In this document: positions 24,204 through 32,453 of the stretch, piece by piece | Layout of the letters: each line of letters begins with the position of its first letter | Position numbering within the stretch: position 1 is the stretch's first letter | Source of the DNA: Caryophanales bacterium UBA3620 | GTDB taxonomy: Bacteria; Bacillota_I; Bacilli_A; RF39; UBA660 | Assembly: GCA_002375205.1 (NCBI GenBank) | Contig: DFLL01000006.1 | Location: forward strand, 1-42,945 | DNA: 42,945 nt | Reading direction: 5' to 3' | The notes under the pieces: model-generated | Database searches by the model: none | What the model was told of the DNA's origin: nothing | Seen by the model: the letters and a program-made list of their open reading frames with translations, nothing else | Position numbers and translations under genes: made by a program

Positions 24204-24554
24204 ATGTTAGATTTAGATCATATTGCAATTACTGTAAAAGATTTAGATGAATCTATTGCTTTTTACAAAATGTTTGGATATGAATTGTTAGAAAGATTTA
24301 GTGATGATGGATATAATTGGGTAACTTTAAGATTAAATAATCATTCATTAGAATTATTTCAATTAACAAGTGATAAGGAAAAACCAATTGATCATATTGC
24401 GTATAACTATGATAGCGATGAAGAAGTGTTAGAATTAATGAAAAGATTAGGTTATAAAAAAGAAGATTTAGATATATTTTTTGGCGATTTGAATAGGGAA
24501 AGTTTCTTTATAGAAGATAATAATGGTAAATCAATTCAATTAATAAAAAAGTAG
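24204..24554 (+). CDS. VOC (glyoxalase/bleomycin-resistance) family protein (cassette 11)
   Basis: 116 residues, one VOC module length. LDLDHIAITVKDLDESIAFYKMF at the start (in parts LDLDHIAITVKDLDE, SIAFYKMF) has the first metal-site His, then a middle strand with LELFQLT, DHIAYNYDSDEEV, and the ending FIEDNNGKSIQLIKK with FxxDxxGxxxQL. VOC proteins bind a metal through His/Glu and act as glyoxalases, dioxygenases or drug-binding proteins; the role here is unknown. It shares a cassette with the WYL regulator (no R repeat between them). Confidence 0.85.
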   Translation: MLDLDHIAITVKDLDESIAFYKMFGYELLERFSDDGYNWVTLRLNNHSLELFQLTSDKEKPIDHIAYNYDSDEEVLELMKRLGYKKEDLDIFFGDLNRESFFIEDNNGKSIQLIKK

Positions 24555-24607
24555 CCATATGACCAGGAAACTATATAGCAATATTTGATTACGGCTTATA
24601 GTAACCT
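24553..24607 (+). repeat. Array junction K: degenerate R with s1, plus inverted rbgA fragment
   Basis: AGCCATATGACCAGGA (24553-24568) is the exact reverse complement of rbgA bases 24719-24734. It runs into AAACTATATAGCAATATTTG, a decayed R, and then GATTACGGCTTATAGTAACC, an s1-type site with the same arms and length as s1 of junction J. No leader or s2 follows. Confidence 0.65.
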
Positions 24608-24625
24608 CAAAAATGGTTTAAAATT

Positions 24626-24656
24626 AGACGAAACTTTATAAAATTTCGTCTTTTTT
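24626..24656 (+). terminator. Rho-independent terminator closing the array
   Basis: AGACGAAA (24626-24633) pairs with TTTCGTCT (24644-24651) and is followed by T's to 24656. It separates array transcription from rbgA. Confidence 0.85.
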
Positions 24657-24657
24657 A

Positions 24658-24666
24658 TGCTATAAT
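24658..24666 (+). promoter_or_regulatory. rbgA promoter (extended -10)
   Basis: TGCTATAAT forms an extended -10 box with no clear -35; transcription would start near 24673, 17 nt before the rbgA start. The same TATGCTATAAT occurs in the leader of junction G. Confidence 0.65.
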
Positions 24667-24689
24667 TGAATAGAAATGGAGTGATTCCT

Positions 24690-25538
24690 ATGGATAATAA
24701 AACTAATATAAACTGGTATCCTGGTCATATGGCTAAGACTAAGAGAGAGATTAAAGAAAAAATTGATTTAATAGATGTGGTTTTTGAAGTAATAGATGCT
24801 AGAATACCTTATTCTTCTAAGAATGAAGATATTAATGATATTATATCTAATAAACCTAGAGTTCTTATTATGACTAAGACTGATTTATGTGATTTAGATA
24901 TTACTAATAAGTGGAAGAAATATTATGAAGATAAAGGCTATATTGTTGTAATGTTAGATTTAATTAATAGCAACAATATGAAAGAACTATATAATAAAAT
25001 AGATCCTATTATTAATGAATTAAATAATAAAAGAATTAGTAAAGGTTTAAAACCTAGAAGAGCCCGTATTCTAGTAGTAGGAGTACCTAATGTAGGTAAA
25101 AGTACTTTAATTAATAGATTAGTAGGTAAGAAAGCTACGAATGTAGGAAATAAACCTGGTATTACTAAATCTTTAGAATGGATAAGAATTAATGATAAAT
25201 TAGAATTATTAGATACTCCTGGTATCTTAATGCCTAAGATTAATGATATAGAGGTAGCTAAGAATTTAGCTAGTATGACGGCGATTAAAGAAGAAGTATT
25301 AAATATTGATGAAATTACTATATATATTATTAATAAGATGTTATCTCTATATAAAGATAATATTATAAGTAGATATAATTTAACTAATACTGATGATTTA
25401 ATCGAAGTATTAGATCAAATAGGTAAAAAAATAGGTGCAATTAAAAATAATGAAGTAGATTATGATAGGGTATATTTAAGAGTTATTAAAGATTTACAAG
25501 AAGGTTATTTGGGTAAGATTACTTTTGATAGAATATAA
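24690..25538 (+). CDS. rbgA: Ribosome biogenesis GTPase RbgA (YlqF)
   Basis: 282 residues. RbgA is a circularly permuted GTPase needed late in 50S assembly. The G4 motif TKTDL (about 62-66) comes before G1 VPNVGKSTLINRL (about 131-143) and G3 LLDTPGIL (about 168-175), the permuted order. The N-terminal INWYPGHMAKTKREI is the family signature. ATG 24690 is chosen (GGAGTG 7 nt upstream) over an in-frame TTG at 24666 that lies in the promoter. Its first codons through Trp-9 match the R repeats of the array, sharing 22 identical bases at 24696-24717. This is probably the ancestral copy. Confidence 0.97.
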   Translation: MDNKTNINWYPGHMAKTKREIKEKIDLIDVVFEVIDARIPYSSKNEDINDIISNKPRVLIMTKTDLCDLDITNKWKKYYEDKGYIVVMLDLINSNNMKELYNKIDPIINELNNKRISKGLKPRRARILVVGVPNVGKSTLINRLVGKKATNVGNKPGITKSLEWIRINDKLELLDTPGILMPKINDIEVAKNLASMTAIKEEVLNIDEITIYIINKMLSLYKDNIISRYNLTNTDDLIEVLDQIGKKIGAIKNNEVDYDRVYLRVIKDLQEGYLGKITFDRI

Positions 25539-25621
25539 ATCCGAGTTTTTACACTCAGCGAGTGGAAAATCTTATAATTTTTATTCGTAATGATCTCATT
25601 TTTACTTAATGCATGTATAGA

Positions 25622-25660
25622 AAAATAAAGCTATTTCGTTTTGAAATAACTTTATTTTAT
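25622..25660. terminator. Bidirectional terminator between rbgA and the minus-strand gene
   Basis: AATAAAG-TATTTC (25624-25637) pairs with GAAATA-CTTTATT (25643-25656), loop GTTTT, with T or A runs on both sides. It serves the convergent genes. Confidence 0.75.
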
Positions 25661-26149
25661 TATATTACCAAGGATTCCATAAGAGAAGATACTCATTATG
25701 ATACTAGCTAATATTACTCCTAGTATTATATAGATAAATGATTTCTTTTTATCTAAATGAAGTAGTACTGCGAGAGCTGAACCTGTCCATGCTCCAGTTC
25801 CAGGAAGGGGTATTCCTACAAATAGTAGTAGTCCTAAATATCCATATTTATCTATTTGCTTCTTTTTAGATAGTATTTTATTTTCTAATTTAGATACTAT
25901 CTTACTGGTTATTTTAAATCTCTTTAATAGATTAAATATTTTTTCTAAGAATAATAAAACTATGGGAATAGGCAGTAAATTACCTATAATACTAATTATA
26001 TATCCTTTAAAAAATGATACTTTTAATAGAGAAGCTGCGATTAAGCCTCCTCTTAGTTCTAATATAGGTAATATTGATATTATAAATACTACTAATTCTT
26101 TACCTAATGGCCCTAATATTTTTATTATACTTTCTACTAAGTTTTCCAT
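25652..26149 (-). CDS. Small-multidrug-export-type membrane protein
   Basis: 165 residues with about four membrane helices. The pattern LVVFIISILPILELRGGLIAA (about 19-39, in parts LVVFIISILPIL, ELRGGLIAA), GNLLPIPIVLLFLEKIF and the YGYLGLLLFVGIPLPGTGAWTGS segment (about 102-124, in parts YGYLGLLLFVGIP, LPGTGAWTGS) is that of the Sm_multidrug_ex family (COG2426), whose real substrate is uncertain. It is transcribed opposite to its neighbours, convergent with rbgA and divergent from 26279. The gene's end overlaps the bidirectional terminator. Confidence 0.85.
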   Translation of the reverse strand: MENLVESIIKILGPLGKELVVFIISILPILELRGGLIAASLLKVSFFKGYIISIIGNLLPIPIVLLFLEKIFNLLKRFKITSKIVSKLENKILSKKKQIDKYGYLGLLLFVGIPLPGTGAWTGSALAVLLHLDKKKSFIYIILGVILASIIMSIFSYGILGNIIK

Positions 26150-26278
26150 ATATTTATCACGTCCTAATTAATTATAACAAAATATATTATTATTAACAAG
26201 TAAAAAATATTAAAATATGCTTGAAAAAAATAGTATTTTATAGTATATTTAAATAGAGAATATGGAGAGTGGATAAAG

Positions 26279-27925
26279 ATGAAGAAAATTAATAATTTTA
26301 TTAAAAGCAGGTCATTTGTTATAACACTATTATTGGTATTTATTGCACTTATAATAGCGGGGGTTACCTATGCTTGGTTTACTTGGTCTAGTACTGATAA
26401 TACTAATATGACTATGCAAATAGGAGAATATACAACTGTTACGTTTAGTGGCGGTAATGCTATTAATGTAAATAATTTAGCTCCAGTATATAATTATACA
26501 GATGGTGAATCTACTAGTTTTTCATTAACTAATAATAATGATGATATAACTAAAGAATTTAAATATAATGTATATCTTGATATAACTACTATATCTAATG
26601 AATTAAAAACTACAGTTTTTAAATATATATTATTAGATGGTTCTAGTAATATTATAGATCAAGGTAATTTTTCTTCTGCATCAAATGGTTCAACACTTAC
26701 TATAACAGAAAATAAAACATTACCTAATGGTAACTCTTCATATACTTTTATAATATATATAGATGGTAATGAAGAAAATAATGCTAATATGATGAATAAA
26801 TCTTTATCTGGTAGTTTAAGAGTGGTGGTAGAAAGAAAATCGATTGCTGCTGCAAACTATATAACTAATTTATATAATACTGCAGAAAAGAGAACTGCTA
26901 CTGTAGATAGTATTACATATAATTTAGCGCCAAGTGTTAATTTAATGAATGATAGATACGGCTCTATGGATACAGACATTGATGGAGGAAATATTCGCTA
27001 TTATGGAGAAAATCCTAATAATTATGTATGGTTAGGGGATACTTATACCAGTACTTATACTTTTTCTTCTAATGGAACAAGTATAACAAGAAATGTTGGA
27101 GATAAAAAGTTATGGAGAATAATTGGAGTATTTGATGGAAGACTTAAATTGATAAGTAATGATAGAATAAGTAGTACTATTTTATCATGGGATACATCAG
27201 CAAATACTACTGGTGGTAATTCTGGATATGGAATAAATCAGTGGGGACCATCAGAAAGTTATGAAGGTGCTGATCTAATGAGATTATTAAATCCAGGATA
27301 TGAAGATGAAAGTGTAAATAATAGTTTATATTGGAATAAAGCATCATCAGGTACAGTATATACTGGAATAAGAAATGCGACGACAAGAAGTGTAAGTTTT
27401 GTGAACACTGGATTATCTAGTAGTGAAAGTAATATGATCGATACTGCCACTTGGTATCTAGGGGCATCTTGTGGTTTTTCTTCATATGTAAATATGCAGT
27501 ATTTATCAGAAAGACAGGACAGTACTCTAGGAAAAGTTTGTTCTGATGGAAATAATTGCAATGATAATGTGAAAAGAACAAGTGTTTGGAACGGTGAGGT
27601 AGGATTAATGTATCCAAGTGATTATGGGTATGCAACTGATTTAACAACTTGTAATCAAACTTTAAATAACTATAATAGTTCAACTAATTCATATGTTTGT
27701 AGAAAAAAAGATTGGTTATTTAATTCTAGTATGGTTCAAGCTACTATATCTCCTGGAGCTCATTCTGTCCATGCTGACTATGTGGTTTTTGTTACTCCAG
27801 CAGGACGTTTGGATTTTTCCAATGCTTTTAATCCTACTGCGATTCGTCCTGTAGTTTTTCTAAAGAGTGGAGTAAGTATTTCTGATGGTATTGGTTCTGA
27901 AGAAGAGCCGTATGTTTTAGAATAG
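26279..27925 (+). CDS. Large exported protein, paralogue of 10246-11775
   Basis: 548 residues. A signal/anchor segment (SFVITLLLVFIALIIAGVTYAWFTW, about 12-36, in parts SFVITLLLVFIALI, IAGVTYAWFTW) resembles the N-termini of TasA/camelysin-like Firmicutes surface proteins. Residues about 40-185 are a beta-rich Thr/Asn-rich module. From about residue 205, the motifs NIRYYGENPNNYVWLG, LWRIIGVFDGRLKLI, GINQWGPS, LLNPGYED, GLMYPSDYGYAT, VVFLKSGV and a final Gly-Ser-Glu-Glu-Glu-Pro-Tyr match the C-terminal domain of 10246-11775 in the same order. Probably cell-surface. Start ATG 26279 with TGGAGAGTGG. Function unknown. Confidence 0.8.
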   Translation: MKKINNFIKSRSFVITLLLVFIALIIAGVTYAWFTWSSTDNTNMTMQIGEYTTVTFSGGNAINVNNLAPVYNYTDGESTSFSLTNNNDDITKEFKYNVYLDITTISNELKTTVFKYILLDGSSNIIDQGNFSSASNGSTLTITENKTLPNGNSSYTFIIYIDGNEENNANMMNKSLSGSLRVVVERKSIAAANYITNLYNTAEKRTATVDSITYNLAPSVNLMNDRYGSMDTDIDGGNIRYYGENPNNYVWLGDTYTSTYTFSSNGTSITRNVGDKKLWRIIGVFDGRLKLISNDRISSTILSWDTSANTTGGNSGYGINQWGPSESYEGADLMRLLNPGYEDESVNNSLYWNKASSGTVYTGIRNATTRSVSFVNTGLSSSESNMIDTATWYLGASCGFSSYVNMQYLSERQDSTLGKVCSDGNNCNDNVKRTSVWNGEVGLMYPSDYGYATDLTTCNQTLNNYNSSTNSYVCRKKDWLFNSSMVQATISPGAHSVHADYVVFVTPAGRLDFSNAFNPTAIRPVVFLKSGVSISDGIGSEEEPYVLE

Positions 27926-27951
27926 AAAAGAAAGAAAAGAGGTTAAATATT

Positions 27952-28794
27952 ATGAATGAAGAAGATTTAATGATACAAGAAAAGATTAAGAAAAGAGAAA
28001 AAACAGATATAATGCTTGCATATGCACTTATTGTTATATTACTTGGATGTATATTATTTATTGTATACTTAAAGTTTATTAAAAATGAGTCTACTACTAA
28101 TGATAATAATAATGGTAATATTAGTGAATATACTGTTAATTATATTAGTTTGGGAGATATAGTAAGTAGTCTTAATAGTAATTTAATGGCTAAGTATAAT
28201 GGCATTAATGCTAGTACTAGTGCCGATGGTATTAATATTAGTTATGGGGATTTATTATATGATATTAAACTTGTTAATAATGAATTAGAGTTTAAGATGG
28301 ATAATGATAATAAGGAATTGTCAGAAGACATATATAAAGAAATTATTACTAGTATATGTACTTATTATAGTAATGATAGAGACGGTTGTAAGAATGCATC
28401 AGGTGCTATTACTTATGGTAATAATGAGACTGGTATTAGGTTTGTAAATGATACGATGTTTATTAGTACTACAAATGGTATTAGTCCAATGGATGTTATA
28501 GAGAAAAAAATATATGCTAAAGAAACTATTACTGATATAGATAATACTGAATATGAAATTAATATGAATAATAAGATTATTAGTAATATTAAAGTTGATT
28601 TGTTAGATACTAATATTGTTGTTAGTGGTACTATTAGTAATAATGGTAAGATTACTGTTAAATTATATGATGCTAATGATGTGGTGCTTGATAGTAAAGA
28701 GTTAGAAAAGGAGAATAATTTTAGTATAAGTTTTGATTATAATGATAAATTAGATATTGATAGTGTTAAAAAATATAGTATTAGTATAGAATAG
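27952..28794 (+). CDS. Unknown single-pass membrane protein, 280 aa
   Basis: Starts 27 nt after the large exported protein and is probably in its operon. A charged N-terminus (about 1-18) precedes one membrane helix (LAYALIVILLGCILFIVYLKF, about 22-42, given as LAYALIVILLGC and ILFIVYLKF). The remaining 240 residues are Asn/Ser/Thr-rich and extracellular-looking, with two Cys (CTYYSNDRDGC, about 137-147) that could form a disulfide. The C-terminal part looks like a beta-sandwich (DTNIVVSGTISNNGKITVKL). No known family. It ends 8 nt before deoD. Confidence 0.7.
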   Translation: MNEEDLMIQEKIKKREKTDIMLAYALIVILLGCILFIVYLKFIKNESTTNDNNNGNISEYTVNYISLGDIVSSLNSNLMAKYNGINASTSADGINISYGDLLYDIKLVNNELEFKMDNDNKELSEDIYKEIITSICTYYSNDRDGCKNASGAITYGNNETGIRFVNDTMFISTTNGISPMDVIEKKIYAKETITDIDNTEYEINMNNKIISNIKVDLLDTNIVVSGTISNNGKITVKLYDANDVVLDSKELEKENNFSISFDYNDKLDIDSVKKYSISIE

Positions 28795-28802
28795 GAGATA
28801 AT

Positions 28803-29510
28803 ATGAGTACACATATTGAGAGTAAGAAGGAAGATGTATCTAGCGTAGTATTGATGCCAGGAGATCCTAAAAGATGTGAATATATTGCTAGAAAATATTT
28901 AGCTAATTGTCATTTGGTTAATGATGTTAGGGGTATGACTGCTTATACTGGCTATTATAAGAGTCATAGGATTACTTTATTTCCTTCTGGGATGGGTATT
29001 CCTAGTATGGGTATTTATTCTTATGAATTATTTGAGGAGTATGATGTTAAATATATTATTAGAATTGGTACAATGGGAGCTTATACTAATTTGAATTTAA
29101 AAGATATAGTTCTTGTAGATAATTCTATTACTAATTCTAATTATGGAATATATGCAGCGGGTTATAATAATAATGTTATTAAAAGCAGCAATGAACTTAA
29201 TAGTATTATAATGGATTGTGCTTCTATTAATAATATTCCGGTATATAGAGGTAATATTTATTCATCTGATGTCTTTTATGAAAAAGAAAATAATTATAAA
29301 GATATTGTTAGTAAGTATAATGTTCTAGGAGTAGAAATGGAGAGTTATGCATTATTTATTAACTCTAGTTTATTTAATAGAAATGCTAGTACTTTACTTA
29401 TGGTTAGTGATAGTTTTTTAAATACTAATAAGTTATCTCAAGAAGAAAGAGAACAGGGATTAGATAATTTAATTATTCTTGCTCTTGAATCTTGTTTAAA
29501 ACTAGGATAA
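28803..29510 (+). CDS. deoD: Purine nucleoside phosphorylase, DeoD type
   Basis: 235 residues, the usual hexameric DeoD length. The enzyme splits purine (deoxy)nucleosides with phosphate for salvage. The N-terminal VVLMPGDPKRCEYIARKYL (about 16-34) has the phosphate-binding loop; MTAYTGYYKSHRITLFPSGMG (given as MTAYTGYYK and ITLFPSGMG), IIRIGTMGAY (about 83-92), VEMESYALF (about 178-186) and the catalytic-region LMVSDSF (about 200-206) follow. AGGAG is upstream of ATG 28803. The position after cell-surface genes does not suggest a shared task. Confidence 0.95.
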   Translation: MSTHIESKKEDVSSVVLMPGDPKRCEYIARKYLANCHLVNDVRGMTAYTGYYKSHRITLFPSGMGIPSMGIYSYELFEEYDVKYIIRIGTMGAYTNLNLKDIVLVDNSITNSNYGIYAAGYNNNVIKSSNELNSIIMDCASINNIPVYRGNIYSSDVFYEKENNYKDIVSKYNVLGVEMESYALFINSSLFNRNASTLLMVSDSFLNTNKLSQEEREQGLDNLIILALESCLKLG

Positions 29511-29541
29511 TGGGGTATAATATCATCAGGAGGGTGCAATT

Positions 29542-30813
29542 ATGAATTTTGAAACTATTAATATGGGTGCATATAATTTGCATTTTATAAAGACAAATAA
29601 ATTTAAAACAATTACTATAGATGTAGATTTTTATAGAAATATTAAGAAAGAGGAAATTACCAAGAGAAATTTACTTAAGATGATTTTACTTGATTCTAGC
29701 AAGAATTATAAGACAGAGAAAGAGTTAATTATTGAAAGTGAAAATTTATATGATATTAAGGTTTCCTCTTCTATTTCGCGACTTGGATCATTTAGTAACT
29801 TATCTTTTCAGACAAAGTTTTTAAATGAAAAGTATACGGAAGATAATATGAATAGAGAGTCTATCATCTTTTTTCTTGATCTTATTTTTAATCCTTATAT
29901 AGAGAATAATACTTTTATTAATATTGATAAGCAAAAGGAAAAATTAAAGCAAGATATTATTAGTATTAAAGATAATAAGCCAAAACTTGCTTATTTAAAA
30001 TTAATGGAATATTATAAAGACAGAGAATATTCGTATAATACTTTTGGCTATATTGAAGATTTAGATAATATTGATGGTAATAATTTATATGAGTATTATA
30101 AGGAAGTACTTGATAAAGATCAAATTGATATCTTTGTTTTAGGAGATTTTTCTAGTAGTGAAATGAAGGAAATATTTAAAGATTATTTTAAAGTAAATAC
30201 TTTTAAGAAAGAAAATAAGAAATTATTGATTAAAGAATTAGATATTAGAAAGAGAATTGTAAGATATCATGAATATGATGATGTTAATCAAGATCAAGTA
30301 TTATTACTTCTTTCTTTAAATAATTTGACTGATTTTGAAAGAAAATATACAATTAAAGTGTTAAATGAAGTACTAGGAGGATCTTCTAACTCAATTTTAT
30401 TTGATCGAGTAAGAGAAAAGAAGGGATATTGCTACTACGTTAATAGTAGTGTTAAAGCTTATGATAATATTATGGTTATTAACTCTGGTGTAGAAAATAA
30501 AAATACTGAGAAGTGTATTAAATTAATTAGAAGGATATTAAGAGAGGTTAAAGATGGTAAGATTGATGATAAAGTAATAGAATCTTCTATTAATACGATT
30601 GTATCTGGTATTAATGCTTCTTTTGATAATCCTATGGGTATTATTAATACTTATTTCTCTAAAGTACTTGTAGGTACTGATGATTCTGATGAGAGAATAA
30701 AAAAGTTTAAGAGCATTACTAAAGATGATTTGATTAAAGTGAGTAAAAAAATTAATCTAAATAGTATTTTAACATTAGAAAAGGGGGATACTAATGAAAA
30801 AGATAAAGATTAA
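29542..30813 (+). CDS. yfmF: M16-family protein YfmF-type (EF-P modification-associated)
   Basis: 423 residues of the M16 insulinase/processing-peptidase fold. The HxxEH zinc motif is absent in the N-terminal domain, as in the YfmF partner of YfmF/YfmH pairs. The C-terminal half has the M16-type ..EVLGGSSNSILFDRVREKKGYCYYVNSSV (about 275-303, in parts EVLGGSSNSILFDRVREKK, GYCYYVNSSV). In Bacillus these genes are needed for 5-aminopentanol modification of elongation factor P. Start ATG 29542 with AGGAGGGTG. It overlaps the next M16 gene by 20 nt, as is usual for the pair. Confidence 0.85.
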   Translation: MNFETINMGAYNLHFIKTNKFKTITIDVDFYRNIKKEEITKRNLLKMILLDSSKNYKTEKELIIESENLYDIKVSSSISRLGSFSNLSFQTKFLNEKYTEDNMNRESIIFFLDLIFNPYIENNTFINIDKQKEKLKQDIISIKDNKPKLAYLKLMEYYKDREYSYNTFGYIEDLDNIDGNNLYEYYKEVLDKDQIDIFVLGDFSSSEMKEIFKDYFKVNTFKKENKKLLIKELDIRKRIVRYHEYDDVNQDQVLLLLSLNNLTDFERKYTIKVLNEVLGGSSNSILFDRVREKKGYCYYVNSSVKAYDNIMVINSGVENKNTEKCIKLIRRILREVKDGKIDDKVIESSINTIVSGINASFDNPMGIINTYFSKVLVGTDDSDERIKKFKSITKDDLIKVSKKINLNSILTLEKGDTNEKDKD

Positions 30814-32071
30814 GGGTTTAGACGAAGTAATTTGTTATGAAAAATTAGATAATGGATTAGAAGTATATTTATTTAATAAAGAATCTTTTAAAAGTAGTTA
30901 TGTTACATTTACTACTAAATATGGTTCTGTATATAATGAATTTATACCGATAGGTAGTAATAAGATGACTTCTTTTCCTAAAGGAATAGCTCACTTTCTT
31001 GAACATAAAGTATTTGCTGTTAAAGATGGACCTGATCCTATGGAGTTTTTTTCTAGGAGTGGTGCTATATGTAATGCCTATACGACTTTTGATAATACGA
31101 CTTATTTATTTTATGCTACTAGTAAGTTAAAAGAAAATATTTGTTATTTACTTGATTATGTGCAAGATTTATTTTTAACAGAAGAAGCAGTAGAAAATGA
31201 AAAGAGTATTATTTCCGAAGAAATTCATATGTATGATGATAGACCCAGTGAAGTACTTGCAGAAAAAATTAGATTAAATGCTCTTATCTCTAATCCTTAT
31301 CGAGATAGTATTATTGGTACTACTGATGATATTAGTAAGATAACGAAGGAAGATTTAGAGACCTGCTATAAGACTTTTTATCATCCTTCAAATATGTTCT
31401 TAGTAGTAGTGGGTTCTTTTGATGTAGATGAAATTATGGCCTCTATTAAGGATAATCAAAGGAATAAAGCATTTGATTCTTTTAATGAAATTGAAGTAAA
31501 GGGAATAAAAGAAAAGGATGAAGTATATAAGAAAGAAGAGATAATTAATAGTACTACTAGCATACCTAAGGTGGCGCTTACAATTAAAATGCCTATTAAA
31601 GGTATTAATTTATCTCGAAGAGAGTTATCTTTATATTTATATATATTATTTACTTCAATGTTTGATGAGACTTCATCTTTTGATGAGGAATTAAAAAAAG
31701 ATAATATAATTAGTAATACGACTTATGTTAGTACTTTAAATACTAATACGCATATGCTAATTAGTATTATTAATGAAACTGATAAGTATAGTGAATTTAT
31801 TAATAAAGTTGAAGATAAATTAAAAAATATTTCTATTAGTGAAGAAGATTTTAATCGAAAGAAAAAAGTTCTTATAAGTAATGAAATATTTGCATATGAA
31901 TATGCTGAACAAATCAATGATATTATATTGGATGATATATTGTATACTGGTAAAGTAGAAGATAATCCAATAGGAGTAATAGAAAATTTAAAGTTAGAAG
32001 TATTAAATGAAATAATTAAGAAGATTAATTCGAAGAATATTTCTAAAATTATTCTAAAAAGCAAAAATTAA
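30794..32071 (+). CDS. yfmH: M16-family zinc peptidase YfmH-type (EF-P modification-associated)
   Basis: 425 residues. The inverted zinc motif HFLEH is intact in GIAHFLEHKVF (about 63-73), followed by the Glu-rich NEKSIISEEIHMYDDRPSE (about 135-153). It is the active member of the pair with the upstream gene, with which it overlaps by 20 nt. The FSRSGAICNAYTTFDNTTY segment is typical of YfmH. In Bacillus the pair is associated with the 5-aminopentanol modification of EF-P; whether this organism modifies EF-P the same way cannot be told from the window. A terminator follows about 65 nt after the stop. Confidence 0.88.
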   Translation: MKKIKIKGLDEVICYEKLDNGLEVYLFNKESFKSSYVTFTTKYGSVYNEFIPIGSNKMTSFPKGIAHFLEHKVFAVKDGPDPMEFFSRSGAICNAYTTFDNTTYLFYATSKLKENICYLLDYVQDLFLTEEAVENEKSIISEEIHMYDDRPSEVLAEKIRLNALISNPYRDSIIGTTDDISKITKEDLETCYKTFYHPSNMFLVVVGSFDVDEIMASIKDNQRNKAFDSFNEIEVKGIKEKDEVYKKEEIINSTTSIPKVALTIKMPIKGINLSRRELSLYLYILFTSMFDETSSFDEELKKDNIISNTTYVSTLNTNTHMLISIINETDKYSEFINKVEDKLKNISISEEDFNRKKKVLISNEIFAYEYAEQINDIILDDILYTGKVEDNPIGVIENLKLEVLNEIIKKINSKNISKIILKSKN

Positions 32072-32390
32072 TTGATGCGTACAGGGGTTATATATAATAA
32101 AAAGGAATTGATAATAAAAAGGCGAACACCTGGTGAAACAATAATTTACAAAAATTATTGTTTTTTTTATTTTGAGAAACATTAATTTCTTTAAAAATAA
32201 GAAAATTTAAAAAATAGTTTACAAATTTAAATAAGCTTTAAAACGATTAAACGTATATATTATATAGGTTTGCATAATATAAAAGACAAAAACAATTATT
32301 AGAAAAAAAGCAAAAAATATAAAAAAGTTATTTTTTTGTTTTTCAAAAATATAAGAAAATGTAAAAAATGTAAAAAGCGAACGAAAAGTA
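32072..32390 (+). other. Gene-free stretch: yfmH terminator and AT-rich DNA
   Basis: Contains a Rho-independent terminator: AACAATAATTT (32137-32147) pairs with AAATTATTGTT (32152-32162), then T's to about 32170. The rest to the nrdD promoter is AT-rich with A runs. I looked for an NrdR-box pair and do not see a convincing one. Confidence 0.7.
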
Positions 32391-32420
32391 TTGACAAGGC
32401 ATATTACTCTATTATATAAT
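32391..32420 (+). promoter_or_regulatory. nrdD promoter
   Basis: TTGACA (32391-32396), an 18-nt spacer, then TATAAT (32415-32420): consensus -35 and -10. An apparent in-frame TTG at 32391 is part of this promoter, not a start codon. Confidence 0.85.
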
Positions 32421-32453
32421 GTTGACTGTAGGATAAAGAAAGGAAGTAAATTT

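Larger units (their letters stand above)
14522..24717 (+). mobile_element. Tandem gene-cassette array ending at rbgA
   Basis: About 10.2 kb containing ten clear copies of a repeat (R; at about 15771, 16704, 17090, 18476, 19277, 20105, 20492, 21466, 22407 and 23351), degenerate copies at the left edge (14522) and near the right edge (24568), and the parental-looking copy at the start of rbgA (24690). R contains a ribosome-binding site, ATG and codons matching M-N-E-N-K-T-N-I-N-W; rbgA starts M-D-N-K-T-N-I-N-W. Between repeats lie single, unrelated accessory genes, all on the + strand. It sits between lepB and rbgA, neighbours in many Firmicutes. No integrase, transposase or recombinase gene is present in the window. 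This is seen in the sequence; mobility is inferred. Confidence 0.85.

Noticed and set aside
14522..24717. CRISPR array
   Set aside because: Repeats are separated by whole genes (hundreds of bases to over 1 kb), not 30-40-nt spacers, and there are no cas genes.
14522..24717. Classical integron with attC sites
   Set aside because: No GTTRRRY/RYYYAAC-bounded attC at gene 3' ends, no intI, and the repeat is rbgA-derived with the leader in front of the gene.
32391..32453. N-terminal extension of NrdD from TTG 32391
   Set aside because: TTGACA and TATAAT in this stretch form a consensus promoter; ATG 32454 has AAAGGAAG and gives the normal NrdD start.
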